A stretch of 64,000 nucleotides of DNA, taken from Segatella baroniae DSM 16972 = JCM 13447. Lineage in GTDB: Bacteria; Bacteroidota; Bacteroidia; Bacteroidales; Bacteroidaceae. Positions 27,384 to 35,771 of this stretch are shown here, piece after piece. The position numbers and the translations under genes are program-made. The notes beneath the pieces were generated by a model. That model made no database searches. It saw only the letters and a list, made by a program, of their open reading frames with translations, and had not been told where the DNA came from. The DNA lies in contig NZ_AUFQ01000008.1 of the NCBI RefSeq assembly GCF_000426585.1, forward strand, positions 62,001-126,000. Reading direction: 5' to 3'. Positions within the stretch are counted from its first letter, which is position 1. Every line of letters begins with the position of its first letter.

Positions 27384-27443
27384 TTTTTTGATGGCGGGGT
27401 GAGGGCGGCATGCCGGCCATTGCGTGTGGGTGGCGCTTTTTCG

Positions 27444-29963
27444 CTATTTGACCAGATTCGCTATCGTGGCAATCATGGCGGCAATGCCGGCGACACTGGA
27501 GCCGATTCCGAGCCATTGCCCCAGTGTGTTGCCATTGGGCTTGGGCTTGCTCGGCACGACGATTTCGCAACCGGGCTGTATCTTGGTGCTGTGACTTACG
27601 CGGGCAACAGTCCCGTTCATATATATAATGAAGGTGCGGCTCTTCTTGGCGCGGTTGCCCCAGCCCCCTGCCTGGTTGATGTACCAGTCCGGACGCTTTC
27701 CCTTGGTGTAGGTGACGGTGTTGGGATACATCACGTCGCCGCTGATCTTGACCGTTCCCGTGTATTCGGGGATGATGATGCGGTCGCCTTCGCGCAGCAC
27801 CACATCGTAGTCGCTGCCCGGGTGAGCCATGGCCTTGTCGAGTTCAATGCCTACGGGGTAGGAAGCTGACAGTTGGAGCATGGCCGCGTTGAGGCTGTCT
27901 TTCTGTCCTACCTGCGCCTCCAGCATGCGGGTGACGGCTTGGATGCGTCCCTGCTCGTCGGGAGAAGTCCGCCGGATGAGGCGGGCACCCTTTACATAGG
28001 CCATGTCGGTGACGCCGCCGGCCTTGCGGATGGCGTCGCTCAGCCGCTCGTTCTTAGCTGACAGCGTGTAGACGCCGGCAAACATGGCCTGTCCTTCTAT
28101 TGTTATGTTGCGTTGGGCGGAGTAGCCGGGACTGCGGCGCACGTATACTTCGTCGAACGGCATGAGCTTGAAGCCCGGTTCGCCGTCGATGACAAAGCCG
28201 TCTTTCAGGCTGAACGAGTAGGTCTTGGCAATGATGCTGTCGTTCTTGAGGGCCTTGGGATTGCTGACCCGGCGGGCCACGTCCACTTTGATGGTGGATG
28301 CGGTCTCTTTCAGTCCGCCGGCTTGGAGCACGATGTCTTCTATCGTCTCGTCGTCGGCATAGCGGTATATGCCCGGATAATGCACCTCACCGTGAATCGT
28401 GATGGTCCTTTCCTGCATCATGTCGCTGCGTGTCGGGATGAAGAGAACATCGTTCTCACGCAGCGGAATGTCGGCCACCGTGCCCTTGAGAATGCCGTCG
28501 ATGTCAAGAGGAATGACCCTCAGCGTGCGGTCTTCCTTCATGCGGTGCATCACGGCATGGGCCGTAAAGGCCTCCTCGGTGACACCCTCCGCGTGTTCGA
28601 TGAGCGAGCGCACGGTGTTGATGCGGTTGTCGATGTTGTAGAGTCCGGGGCGGAACACGGCTCCCTTGATTTCCACCGTGTTCCTGTAGCGTGGCAGAAT
28701 GGAGTCTACACTTACGGAGTCGCCGTCGGCCACGCGGAAATTTCCGAAGTCGAACTCGTCCACGTTGAACACGGAATACTCCCGTCCGTTCTTCCGGTTC
28801 ACCCGAATGCTCTTCCGATAGGCGTCGCCCGTGAAGCCGCCGGCATACTTCAGCAGCGAGCCGAGGCTTTCGCTCTTCTTCATCTCGTAGAACATGGGGC
28901 GTTTCACCTTGCCTTCTATCTTCACCAGGCTGTCGTATGGGCCTATGATGACGACGTCGCCGTCAGCCAGCCGGACGTTGCCGGTCATCTTCCCGTTCAG
29001 GATGTAGTCGTAGATGTCGACCACCGTCACGAGTCGGTTGCTGCGATATACCTTTATATTGCGCAGTGTTCCCAGGTCGTTGGTGCCCCCGGCCATGTAG
29101 AGGGCTTGGAAAACGGTGGAGAAAGCCGACAGCGTATAGGTGCCGGGCGTCCTCACTTCACCCATCACATTGATGGTGATGGTCTTGGTCTGGCCCACGG
29201 TCAGCCTCACCTTGCTGCTGCTGTAGCGGGCGCCGAGGGTGGAGCGCAGCCGGGCGTTGGCCTGCGCCACGGTCAGCCCGCTCACCTGAACGGGGCCGAA
29301 TCCTTCGATGGTGACGTCGCCGTCGGGCGACACCGTGGCGTCGATTGTCTTCTGCGAAGCGCCGTAGATGTCGATGATCACTGCGTCGCCCGGCCCCAGA
29401 CGGTAGTTCCGCGGGGTGGCGATATTCATGTTGGGCTCGAAGCTGAGCTGCTTGTTGTTGAAGATGTCACGGCCGAAGACCTTGTTTTTCTGGTTGCGTT
29501 CGGCCAGCAGTTGCTTCAGCAGTAGGGTGGAGTCGGCGGGCAATATGCCCACGAGTTCGCTCTCCATGTCGGCCTGTCGCTTCGTCAAATCGTCTTGCCG
29601 CGTCGTCATGTCAGCCGGTATGGACGTGATTTGCATGTCGACGGCGTTCTGTCGGGCATTCTGCCGTTGCGAATCTCCGTTGTTTTGACGCAACCGGTTG
29701 CCGGTCTTGTCGCCGGTTCCGTCGGCCAGCATTCCCAGGCCTTTGTTCTTTTGCAGTCGTTCGTAGCGTTTCTTCACCCTCCTGATTTGGTTGATGTCCA
29801 CGCCGCTCTGCATCAGTTTGGTTACAATCTGCGCCTGCGACTTGCCCACGGCGTGTTCGCGCATGATGGTCGTCATGACCTGGTCGTCGGTCATGGCCGT
29901 CTGGGCGTGCAGCGACAGAGCGGGCAGGAGGGATATGGCGAGTATGAGAAATGCTTTTTTCAT
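27444..29963 (-). CDS. Polysaccharide export protein, Wza-like with many SLBB domains
   Basis: An 839-residue outer-envelope export protein. It has a signal peptide (MKKAFLILAISLLPALSLHA, then Q) and no lipobox. An N-terminal helical region with DDQVMTTIMREHAVGKSQAQ is followed by the polysaccharide-export domain (NYRLGPGDAVIIDIYGASQK, about residue 190). At least five SLBB repeats follow (for example ITINVMGEVRTPGTYTLSAF, RTITIHGEVHYPGIYRYADD, ITIEGQAMFAGVYTLSAKNE). The end carries a hydrophobic helix (SSVAGIAAMIATIANLV). This is about twice the length of E. coli Wza and typical of the large Bacteroidetes form. The initiating transferase gene lies 21 nt upstream in the same operon. Confidence 0.9.
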   Translation of the reverse strand: MKKAFLILAISLLPALSLHAQTAMTDDQVMTTIMREHAVGKSQAQIVTKLMQSGVDINQIRRVKKRYERLQKNKGLGMLADGTGDKTGNRLRQNNGDSQRQNARQNAVDMQITSIPADMTTRQDDLTKRQADMESELVGILPADSTLLLKQLLAERNQKNKVFGRDIFNNKQLSFEPNMNIATPRNYRLGPGDAVIIDIYGASQKTIDATVSPDGDVTIEGFGPVQVSGLTVAQANARLRSTLGARYSSSKVRLTVGQTKTITINVMGEVRTPGTYTLSAFSTVFQALYMAGGTNDLGTLRNIKVYRSNRLVTVVDIYDYILNGKMTGNVRLADGDVVIIGPYDSLVKIEGKVKRPMFYEMKKSESLGSLLKYAGGFTGDAYRKSIRVNRKNGREYSVFNVDEFDFGNFRVADGDSVSVDSILPRYRNTVEIKGAVFRPGLYNIDNRINTVRSLIEHAEGVTEEAFTAHAVMHRMKEDRTLRVIPLDIDGILKGTVADIPLRENDVLFIPTRSDMMQERTITIHGEVHYPGIYRYADDETIEDIVLQAGGLKETASTIKVDVARRVSNPKALKNDSIIAKTYSFSLKDGFVIDGEPGFKLMPFDEVYVRRSPGYSAQRNITIEGQAMFAGVYTLSAKNERLSDAIRKAGGVTDMAYVKGARLIRRTSPDEQGRIQAVTRMLEAQVGQKDSLNAAMLQLSASYPVGIELDKAMAHPGSDYDVVLREGDRIIIPEYTGTVKISGDVMYPNTVTYTKGKRPDWYINQAGGWGNRAKKSRTFIIYMNGTVARVSHSTKIQPGCEIVVPSKPKPNGNTLGQWLGIGSSVAGIAAMIATIANLVK

Positions 29964-29984
29964 ATAATGTAGAGTTGTTTGCTG

Positions 29985-30614
29985 TCAGATTTTCTTTCCT
30001 TGAATGAGTGTTGCCACCGTCTTGACCAGGATTTTCAGGTCGAGCCACAGGCTGCGCCGCCGTAGATAGGCCAAGTCCATCTCCATGCGGCGTATCATCT
30101 TTTCCAGGCTGTCGGTGTAGCCGTTGTAGAGCGAGGCCTCCGAGGTGACGCCGGGGCGCATCCGGTAGATTTCCCGGTAGCGTTCGTCCACGGCCAGGAT
30201 TTGACGAATGAAATGCTGCCGTTCGGGGCGCGGGCCCACAAACGACATGTCGCCCTTGAGCACGTTCCACAGTTGGGGCAACTCGTCGAGGTGATGGCTG
30301 CGCAGGAACTGCTCCAGGCGGGTGGAATTGCTGCCGTCGCACGTTGCCACCAGTTGCGGGCCGTCCTCTTCTATCTCGCTGCTCATGGTGCGAAACTTGA
30401 TGATTGTGAATGTCCGCCCATGATAGCCGACGCGCTGTTGGCGGAAAAGCACGGGGCCGTTGCGCTGCACTTTCAGGAGCAGCGTGATGAGGATGAACGC
30501 CGGAAGCAGCGCCACCAGTCCCACGGCGGCCAGCAGGATGTCCGTCATACGCTTGGCAGCCAGTTGCATCCGGCCCATTCCGTCGCTTGTATGGGTTGCA
30601 TTCTTCGTGTTCAT
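29985..30614 (-). CDS. Undecaprenyl-phosphate sugar phosphotransferase (initiating transferase)
   Basis: The 209-residue protein is a short, single-hairpin polyprenyl-phosphate sugar transferase. It has the membrane segment DILLAAVGLVALLPAFILIT, then LVFRQQRVGYHGR-type and FTIIKFRTM motifs. The catalytic block DELPQLWNVLKGDMSFVGPR and RPGVTSEASLYNGY follow. It lacks the extra N-terminal membrane domain of WbaP, so it is PglC-like. It would start synthesis of the repeat unit. The ATG at 30614 is chosen because the longer frame begins with TTG. It is the first gene of the leftward polysaccharide operon; TACCTTTA at 30671-30678 (leftward) is a weak promoter candidate. Confidence 0.9.
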   Translation of the reverse strand: MNTKNATHTSDGMGRMQLAAKRMTDILLAAVGLVALLPAFILITLLLKVQRNGPVLFRQQRVGYHGRTFTIIKFRTMSSEIEEDGPQLVATCDGSNSTRLEQFLRSHHLDELPQLWNVLKGDMSFVGPRPERQHFIRQILAVDERYREIYRMRPGVTSEASLYNGYTDSLEKMIRRMEMDLAYLRRRSLWLDLKILVKTVATLIQGKKI

Positions 30615-30729
30615 TCGCAATCTTTAAACCTTGAGGCTATATATATAACTCAAACTGCGGTTGTTTGTTGTAAAGGTACTAACTTTTCCTTGCAATTGCG
30701 CCCGACAAGCTTTGTAAACCATATAATCG

Positions 30730-30762
30730 TGCCATTCTGTCGTGGATTTTGACAGAATGGCA
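30730..30762. promoter_or_regulatory. Inverted repeat upstream of hsp20 (CIRCE-like geometry)
   Basis: Perfect 12-bp arms TGCCATTCTGTC and GACAGAATGGCA flank a 9-nt spacer, 109 nt before the hsp20 start. The arm and spacer lengths resemble the CIRCE operator of HrcA, but the sequence is different. It lies in the divergent gap between the sugar transferase and hsp20. I take it as a candidate heat-shock operator. Confidence 0.55.
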
Positions 30763-30857
30763 TGCAAAACGGGCCTGGTATGTATGTTGTCTCTTGAAGA
30801 TTGCAGCGCAATGGAAGCGTTGAGACAAGATAAAATCAAACTAACAAACCCATAAAC

Positions 30858-30863
30858 AGGAGG
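30858..30863 (+). promoter_or_regulatory. Ribosome-binding site deciding the hsp20 start
   Basis: AGGAGG, unusually strong for Bacteroidetes, lies 8 nt before ATG 30872 but only 2 nt before ATG 30866, which favours the downstream start. Confidence 0.7.
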
Positions 30864-30871
30864 TAATGATT

Positions 30872-31297
30872 ATGACACCGGTAATGTACACGAACGATTG
30901 GATTTCGAGAGCGTTCAATGATTTCTTCAAGAATGACTACATGCCACGGGCCAATGCCACGGCACCGGCCATCAACGTGAAGGAGACGCCGCAGGCCTAT
31001 GTCGTCGAGCTGGCCGCTCCCGGCACCCGGAAGGAGGACTTCATGGTGAACATCAACGACGAGGGCAATCTCTCCGTCAAGCTGGAGCGCAAGGACGACG
31101 AGCAGGAGAGCGGCAAGCAATACCACTATCTGCGCCGTGAGTTCAGCTATACGAAATACGAACAGACCCTCATTCTGCCCGACGATGTGGACAAGGAGAA
31201 GATTGCGGCCAAGGTGGAGCACGGCGTGTTGACCATCCATCTGCCGAAGTTGGACGAGCGGAAGGTGAAAGTGCAGCGCACAATCGCTGTCGAGTAG
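30872..31297 (+). CDS. Small heat-shock protein, Hsp20/alpha-crystallin family
   Basis: An ATP-independent holdase chaperone of 141 residues. A short N-terminal arm (WISRAFNDFFKNDYMP) leads into the alpha-crystallin domain, with PAINVKETPQAYVVELAAPG, LSVKLERKDD and the hallmark VEHGVLTIHLPK. The tail ends RTIAVE, containing an I-x-V type docking motif. The start at 30872 is set by a strong AGGAGG site. The gene stands alone, with a long upstream region containing an inverted repeat and a terminator downstream, so it is probably stress-controlled. Confidence 0.93.
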   Translation: MTPVMYTNDWISRAFNDFFKNDYMPRANATAPAINVKETPQAYVVELAAPGTRKEDFMVNINDEGNLSVKLERKDDEQESGKQYHYLRREFSYTKYEQTLILPDDVDKEKIAAKVEHGVLTIHLPKLDERKVKVQRTIAVE

Positions 31298-31335
31298 GCG
31301 ATGGGCGGCTTGTAGGTCGAAAGGTACAGAAATCC

Positions 31336-31380
31336 AAGGCCGGTGAACAACCTCATGGTTGCTTGCCGGCTTTTGTTTTT
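31336..31380 (+). terminator. Terminator after hsp20
   Basis: GCCGG...CAACC pairs with GGTTG...GCCGGC around a TCAT loop, with an unpaired bulge, followed by TTTTGTTTTT. Position and orientation fit the end of the hsp20 transcript. Confidence 0.75.
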
Positions 31381-31550
31381 GTCAGCCTCGGCAAGCTCGT
31401 TTGGTCGTTTTTTCCGTGAAAGGACGGCCTTTCCATGTCCTTCACCCTTCGTGTGGGGCGGTCGTCGCGGGGTGCGTGGCGCGTCATTTCGGTCTGATGG
31501 TGGGCGGGGAACTGTGCTTCGGCTGCGTGGAAGTGGGCAAACGGCTTGGC

Positions 31551-31580
31551 GGAAGCTGCCTTTTTAGCGTGCGAAAGCAA
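31551..31580. repeat. Dispersed intergenic repeat, copy 2
   Basis: GAAGCTGCCTTTTTAGCGTG followed by CGAAAG matches the motif near 2.08 kb and 32.2 kb. It directly abuts the left end of the 480-nt inverted-repeat element. The 31.38-31.55 kb stretch before it holds no recognisable gene. Confidence 0.55.
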
Positions 31581-31582
31581 GA

Positions 31583-32062
31583 GTGTAAAGTAAACTGTGT
31601 CAGGTCGGTTCATAGGGGCATAGCCATGGTGCACTATGCACTACCGCCTTGGCGGTTGGTCTTTTTGCAGGGTAGGGTTGCGAGCGCAGCGAGCTACCCT
31701 GCCTAAGTTTTGGTGATGGGGAGCTAGGCCGAAGGTCTTGGTCTTTTTACGAACCATCGCTTTTTGCGGGAAAGCTTATTTTCAATCAATACACATGCCA
31801 TCATATCGCCCTTGTCACATATATCCCGCATGCTTCAAAAACAATTGACAATTCCGGCGACTCGCTCTTTGCACCCGACAGCAATCACCACAAACGTAAA
31901 AAGACCAAGACCTTCGGCCTAGATGTCTCTGTCACTGGCCAGATAGGGTAGCTCGCTGCGCTCGCAACCCTACCCTGCAAAAAGACCAACCGCCAAGGCG
32001 GTAGTGCGCAGTGCACCATGGCTATGCCCCTATGAACCGACCTGACACAGTTTACTTTACAC
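31583..32062. mobile_element. 480-nt element with long terminal inverted repeats, possible non-autonomous transposon
   Basis: Outer arms 31583-31700 and 31945-32062 are inverted copies of 118 nt with only two differences. A second pair, 31724-31750 and 31896-31922, is identical over 27 nt. The centre (31751-31895) is unique and non-coding. Both ends start with GTGTAAAGTAAACTGTGTCA, which reminds me of IS256-type termini; that resemblance is from memory. Within each arm are smaller hairpins such as ACCGCCTTGGCGGT and one closing AGGGTAG with CTACCCT. There is no transposase gene and no clear target-site duplication. Short frames in the arms have no coding character. It may be a MITE, a decayed element or an inverted duplication. 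Confidence 0.5.
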
Positions 32063-32063
32063 G

Positions 32064-32200
32064 CTCCGCGAAAGCTGTCCTTTGGAAAAATGAAAGCAGC
32101 CCTTTTGAAAAACAACGGCAGCCCTTTTGGAAAGTGAAAGCAGCCTTTTGGGAAAGCAACGGCAGCCTTTTTGGAAAGTGAAAGCAGCCCTTTTGAAAAA
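32064..32200. repeat. Dispersed intergenic repeat, copy 3, as a tandem array
   Basis: A compound unit of about 44 nt is repeated roughly three times. It alternates GAAAGCAGCCCTTTTGAAAA-type and GGCAGCCCTTTTGGAAAGTG-type halves with small differences. The array runs directly from the right end of the 480-nt element into the hairpin at 32201. Nothing suggests coding. Confidence 0.7.
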
Positions 32201-32239
32201 CAACAGCAGCCTTTTTAGCGTGTAAAAAGGCTGCTGTTG
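32201..32239. terminator. Perfect hairpin closing the repeat array
   Basis: CAACAGCAGCCTTTTTA and its exact complement (17 bp) enclose the loop GCGTG. It is the terminal member of the repeat array and has the same plan as the 2054-2090 hairpin. Transcripts of the leftward cyd-cyclophilin operon would reach it, so it may serve as their terminator. No gene is seen from here to 32370. Confidence 0.6.
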
Positions 32240-32370
32240 CATTTCATAGGTGTGTCATTCGCATTCCCCAACTCCACGTTTCACGTTCCGGGAGGATGGT
32301 TTTGCAAGTCAACGGTTGGACGATGGCGGCGGGCAAGGCCGCGGATCGGGCCACGAAGGCGGCCGGCCGG

Positions 32371-33057
32371 TCATTTGACGACCACCGCCCGCAAGATGCG
32401 GACGTCCTGCAAGGGGCGGTCGTGGGCGTCGGTCTCCACATTCTGGATGGCCTGGACGACGTCCATGCCCTCCACCACCTCGCCGAACACCGTGTATTGG
32501 CCGTCGAGATGGGGCGTGCCGCCCTTCTTGTAGTAGGCTTCGCGCAAGGCGGGTGGTATCGTCACCTTGCCCTTGGTGGCCTTGTCGAGCCGGGCCTGCA
32601 CCTGGTCGAGCATGTCTTCGTTGAACCGTCGGCCGTAGACGATGTAGAACTGGCTGGCCGAAGAGCGATGTTCGGGGTTGACGTCGTCCGACTCCCGGGC
32701 TGCGGCCACGGCTCCCCGATGGTGATACAGGGCCGGGTAGCGAATCTCGGCAGGCAGCGTATAGTCGGGCGAATAGTCGCCGGCCGGTGCTCCGGGCTGC
32801 GCGTGGCGCGAGGTGGAGTCGCCCGTCTGGATCATGAAACTGCTGATGACGCGATGGAAAAGATTGCCGTCGTAATAGCCTTCCCTGACCAATTTGAGGA
32901 AATTGTCACGATGGAGGGGCGTCTCGTTGTGCAGGACGATGCGGACATTGCCCATCGACGTCTCCAAGACCACTTCATGGCGCAAGGTGTCGAGCACCTG
33001 CGCCATGCCGTGGAAAGGCGACAATAGCGTTGCCAGAAGTAGGATGAGATGTTTCAT
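32371..33057 (-). CDS. Secreted cyclophilin-type peptidyl-prolyl cis-trans isomerase
   Basis: The 228-residue protein has a signal peptide (MKHLILLLATLLSPFHGMAQ) and a cyclophilin domain. The domain begins EVVLETSMGNVRIVLHNETP and carries the catalytic block YYDGNLFHRVISSFMIQTGD, with the Phe-His-Arg and Gln residues of the active site. SASQFYIVYG and the closing TVFGEVVEGMDVVQAIQNVE complete the fold. An insert around residues 150-180 (FNEDMLDQVQARLDKATKGK) enlarges it relative to E. coli PpiA. It should help fold exported proteins in the periplasm. It follows cydB by 9 nt and is probably in the cyd operon. Confidence 0.92.
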   Translation of the reverse strand: MKHLILLLATLLSPFHGMAQVLDTLRHEVVLETSMGNVRIVLHNETPLHRDNFLKLVREGYYDGNLFHRVISSFMIQTGDSTSRHAQPGAPAGDYSPDYTLPAEIRYPALYHHRGAVAAARESDDVNPEHRSSASQFYIVYGRRFNEDMLDQVQARLDKATKGKVTIPPALREAYYKKGGTPHLDGQYTVFGEVVEGMDVVQAIQNVETDAHDRPLQDVRILRAVVVK

Positions 33058-33066
33058 TTGCGTCGT

Positions 33067-34209
33067 TCAATAAACGTCGTCGGTGTCGATTTCCTCGCGC
33101 GTCAGCTTCTTCTTGTCCATCGACCACCACACGTAGGCGATGTAGGCCACGACGAACGGCACGAGCAACGACACGTAGAACATCGTCTGAAGGGTGAACA
33201 TGCTGCTCGAACTGTTGAGGATGGTCAGGCTGCTCTGCAGCTCTGCCGTCGAAGGATAGTAGGCGGTGTTGTTCCATCCCACGTTGAGGAGCAGCGACAG
33301 CACCACGACGACCACGCCAATGCCGGCCGGCCAGATTCCCCGCACGTAGCTTTCGCACAGATACGAGCGGATGACGCCATAGAGAAGCAGCACGACGCCC
33401 ACGACGAAGAGGACCGTGAGATACCACATCTCGATGAAATTGTCGAGATATTTGAATGGGTGCATGTAGATGTGGCCCGTCGCCGGGTCGTAGGCGAAGC
33501 CGTCCTTGAAGAGCGTGCGGATGAAGAACGCAAGGAACAACACCAGGAACGGCACCACATTGTAGAGCAGATGGCGGCGGCAACGCTGGCGAAGGGTGTC
33601 GTCGTCCACATTGTTGATGATGTAGAGAATACCCAATATGCGCGCCAGGAAGAAGACGGCAAAGCCGAAGACGAGGTTCCAGGGGTCGAGTAGGGCGTCG
33701 AGACCGTGGCTGGCGTTGGCCCAATGGCTGATGACGGGCTGGAAACCGTCGGTGATGTTCATCTTGTCGACCACGAAGTTGCTACCGTCGAAGAAGGTGG
33801 CGACGGCCCCGCCGAGCAACAGCGGGCCTACGATGCCGTTGATGACGAGCAGCCACTGGAACGTGCGCGTGCCCAGAATGTTGCCCAACTTGTTCTGGAA
33901 CTCATAGCTGACGGCCTGCATCACGAACGTGAACAGGATGATCATCCACAGCCAATAGGCTCCGCCGAAGCTGGTGCTGTAGAACAAGGGGAACGAAGCG
34001 AAGAAGGCTCCGCCGAACGTTACGAGCGTGGTGAACGTGAGTTCCCACTTGCGTCCCGTGGAATTGACCACGAGTCGGCGTTCCTCGGGCGTGTTGCCCA
34101 GACTGAAGACCAAGGAGTTGGCGCCCTGAACGAAGAGCAGGAAGACCAGCAGCGCGCCCAAGACGCTGACGATGAGCCACCAATAGTGTTGCAAAAACAG
34201 GTATGTCAT
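33067..34209 (-). CDS. cydB: Cytochrome bd ubiquinol oxidase subunit II
   Basis: The 380-residue membrane protein has about eight hydrophobic segments and the N-terminal pattern of CydB: membrane helix 1 followed by LFVQGANSLVFSLGNTPEER and the conserved NSTGRKWELTFTTLVTFGGA. It pairs with CydA to reduce oxygen to water using quinol, with high oxygen affinity, as expected for an anaerobe coping with traces of oxygen. It overlaps cydA by 4 nt. Confidence 0.95.
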   Translation of the reverse strand: MTYLFLQHYWWLIVSVLGALLVFLLFVQGANSLVFSLGNTPEERRLVVNSTGRKWELTFTTLVTFGGAFFASFPLFYSTSFGGAYWLWMIILFTFVMQAVSYEFQNKLGNILGTRTFQWLLVINGIVGPLLLGGAVATFFDGSNFVVDKMNITDGFQPVISHWANASHGLDALLDPWNLVFGFAVFFLARILGILYIINNVDDDTLRQRCRRHLLYNVVPFLVLFLAFFIRTLFKDGFAYDPATGHIYMHPFKYLDNFIEMWYLTVLFVVGVVLLLYGVIRSYLCESYVRGIWPAGIGVVVVVLSLLLNVGWNNTAYYPSTAELQSSLTILNSSSSMFTLQTMFYVSLLVPFVVAYIAYVWWSMDKKKLTREEIDTDDVY

Positions 34210-35756
34210 GCTTGAGGGGCCTCCATCCCCTTACGAATTTGCTTGAACAAGATGTTGATTTCCACGACCAGCATTGTGGTGAACAGGGCCAGGAAGATGA
34301 AGAAAGTGAGGATGACGCTGGATGAACCGATGTCGCTGACAGCCGCCCAGGTGGGCAACATGTCCTGAATGGTCCATGGCTGGCGCCCCAGCTCGGCCAC
34401 GATCCAGCCCGACTCGCTGCAGATGTAGCCCAGCGGAACCAATACGATGGCCGTGATGAACAGCCAACGCCACTTGGGGTCTGCGATGTTGCGCCGCCAG
34501 GACACGTGGCCCACGACGAGGAAGAACAGGATGAAGAGCACGCCCAGCCCCACCATGACGCGGAAGGCCCAGAAGTTGATGGGGATGTTGGGCACCACTT
34601 GGTCGGCATTCTTCACGTAACCATAGCCGAAATACTGGATGTTGTCGGCCACGGCCTGGCGCACTTTCGGGCTCTTGTCGCCGCCGCGATACTGCTGCAA
34701 GGCCTTGATGGCCGTCTGCCCGCGGGCTATCTTCTCCTTCAAGGAGGGCTGTTTCTGCCCGGAATGGTCGGTGTAGCCTTTGATGATGTCGTTCACGCCG
34801 GGCACATAACCATGGAAATCACGCGTGGCGAGGAACGACAACGCGTAGGGAACGCCCACCTTGAACGACGGTTCCTGCTCGTTGGCGTAGTCCGCCTGGC
34901 CGAATGGACTGACCCAGGCCACTGCCGTGAGGCTCTGGTCGTGCCCTCCGTTGTAGAGTGCTTCCATGGCTGCGAGCTTCATGGGCTGCGTCTTGGCCAC
35001 GGTATAGGCCGACTCGTCACCGGTCAGGGCCGTGAGCAGCGAGGCCACCAGGCCTACGATGGACGCGATCTTGATACTTTCGACCGCCAACTTGTGCTCC
35101 CGGTTCTTCAAGAGATACCAGCAGCTGACGCCCACCGTGAACAAAGCACCGATGATCCAGGCCGAAGTGACCGTGTGGGTGAACTTGCTGACGGCGAAGG
35201 GAGACAGCGCCACGTCGACGAAAGAGGTCATCTCGAAGCGCATCGTGTCGGGATTGAACGTCTGTCCGATGGGATATTGCATCCAAGCATTGGCCACAAG
35301 AATCCACCAGGCCGAGATGGTTGCGCCCAGACCGGTGAGCCATGTGGAAGCCAGATGGAAGCCCGGAGACACTTTTTTCCAGCCGAAGAACATGACGGCG
35401 ACGAACGTCGACTCCATGAAGAAGGCCACAATGCCCTCTATGGCCAGCGGAGCGCCGAAGATGTCGCCCACAAACCAGGAGTAGTTGCTCCAGTTGGTGC
35501 CGAACTCAAACTCAAGGATGATACCCGTGGCGACGCCCATGGCGAAGTTGATTCCGAAGAGAGTCTGCCAGAATTTGGCCGCGTCTTTCCAGAAACGCTT
35601 CTTCGTGCGATAGTAACAGGTCTCTACAATTCCCATGATAACCGCCAGACCAAGCGTCAGCGGTACGAACAGCCAATGATAAATCGCCGTCAGCGCAAAC
35701 TGCGCCCTCGACCAATCAATGGTTGCTGTAGTGATGTCTAACAATAGATTTGACAT
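34206..35756 (-). CDS. cydA: Cytochrome bd ubiquinol oxidase subunit I
   Basis: The catalytic haem-bearing subunit, 516 residues. The N-terminal helix contains the haem b595-ligand-type histidine (FALTAIYHWLFVPLTLGLAV, His about residue 27). GTNWSNYSWFVGDIFGAPLA and the conserved GRQPW motif follow, the latter within AELGRQPWTIQDMLPTWAAV near the C-terminus. Other matches are FESTFVAVMFFGW-type helix sequence and the quinol-binding loop around GQADYANEQEPSFKVGVPYA. Length fits the long-loop class. DUF4492 precedes it by 15 nt. Confidence 0.95.
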   Translation of the reverse strand: MSNLLLDITTATIDWSRAQFALTAIYHWLFVPLTLGLAVIMGIVETCYYRTKKRFWKDAAKFWQTLFGINFAMGVATGIILEFEFGTNWSNYSWFVGDIFGAPLAIEGIVAFFMESTFVAVMFFGWKKVSPGFHLASTWLTGLGATISAWWILVANAWMQYPIGQTFNPDTMRFEMTSFVDVALSPFAVSKFTHTVTSAWIIGALFTVGVSCWYLLKNREHKLAVESIKIASIVGLVASLLTALTGDESAYTVAKTQPMKLAAMEALYNGGHDQSLTAVAWVSPFGQADYANEQEPSFKVGVPYALSFLATRDFHGYVPGVNDIIKGYTDHSGQKQPSLKEKIARGQTAIKALQQYRGGDKSPKVRQAVADNIQYFGYGYVKNADQVVPNIPINFWAFRVMVGLGVLFILFFLVVGHVSWRRNIADPKWRWLFITAIVLVPLGYICSESGWIVAELGRQPWTIQDMLPTWAAVSDIGSSSVILTFFIFLALFTTMLVVEINILFKQIRKGMEAPQA

Positions 35757-35771
35757 AGATATAAAGATGAA

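Noticed and set aside
28113..29525. Rightward 470-codon frame opposite wza
   Set aside because: Antisense shadow of the SLBB protein gene; no start signal and no recognisable motif.
30762..30800. Sigma-54 type promoter before hsp20
   Set aside because: TGGCA is present, but the required TGC at the -12 position with correct spacing is missing.
31359..32115. Similar short frames in both arms of the inverted-repeat element (each containing HRGIAMVH)
   Set aside because: The similarity comes from the inverted DNA repeat itself. There is no ribosome-binding site, and the frames run into unrelated flanking sequence.
32064..32239. Possible CRISPR array
   Set aside because: Repeats are adjacent with no unique spacers of constant length, and no cas genes are nearby.
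34506..35741. Rightward 411-codon frame opposite cydA
   Set aside because: Antisense shadow with low-complexity His/Glu/Arg composition.
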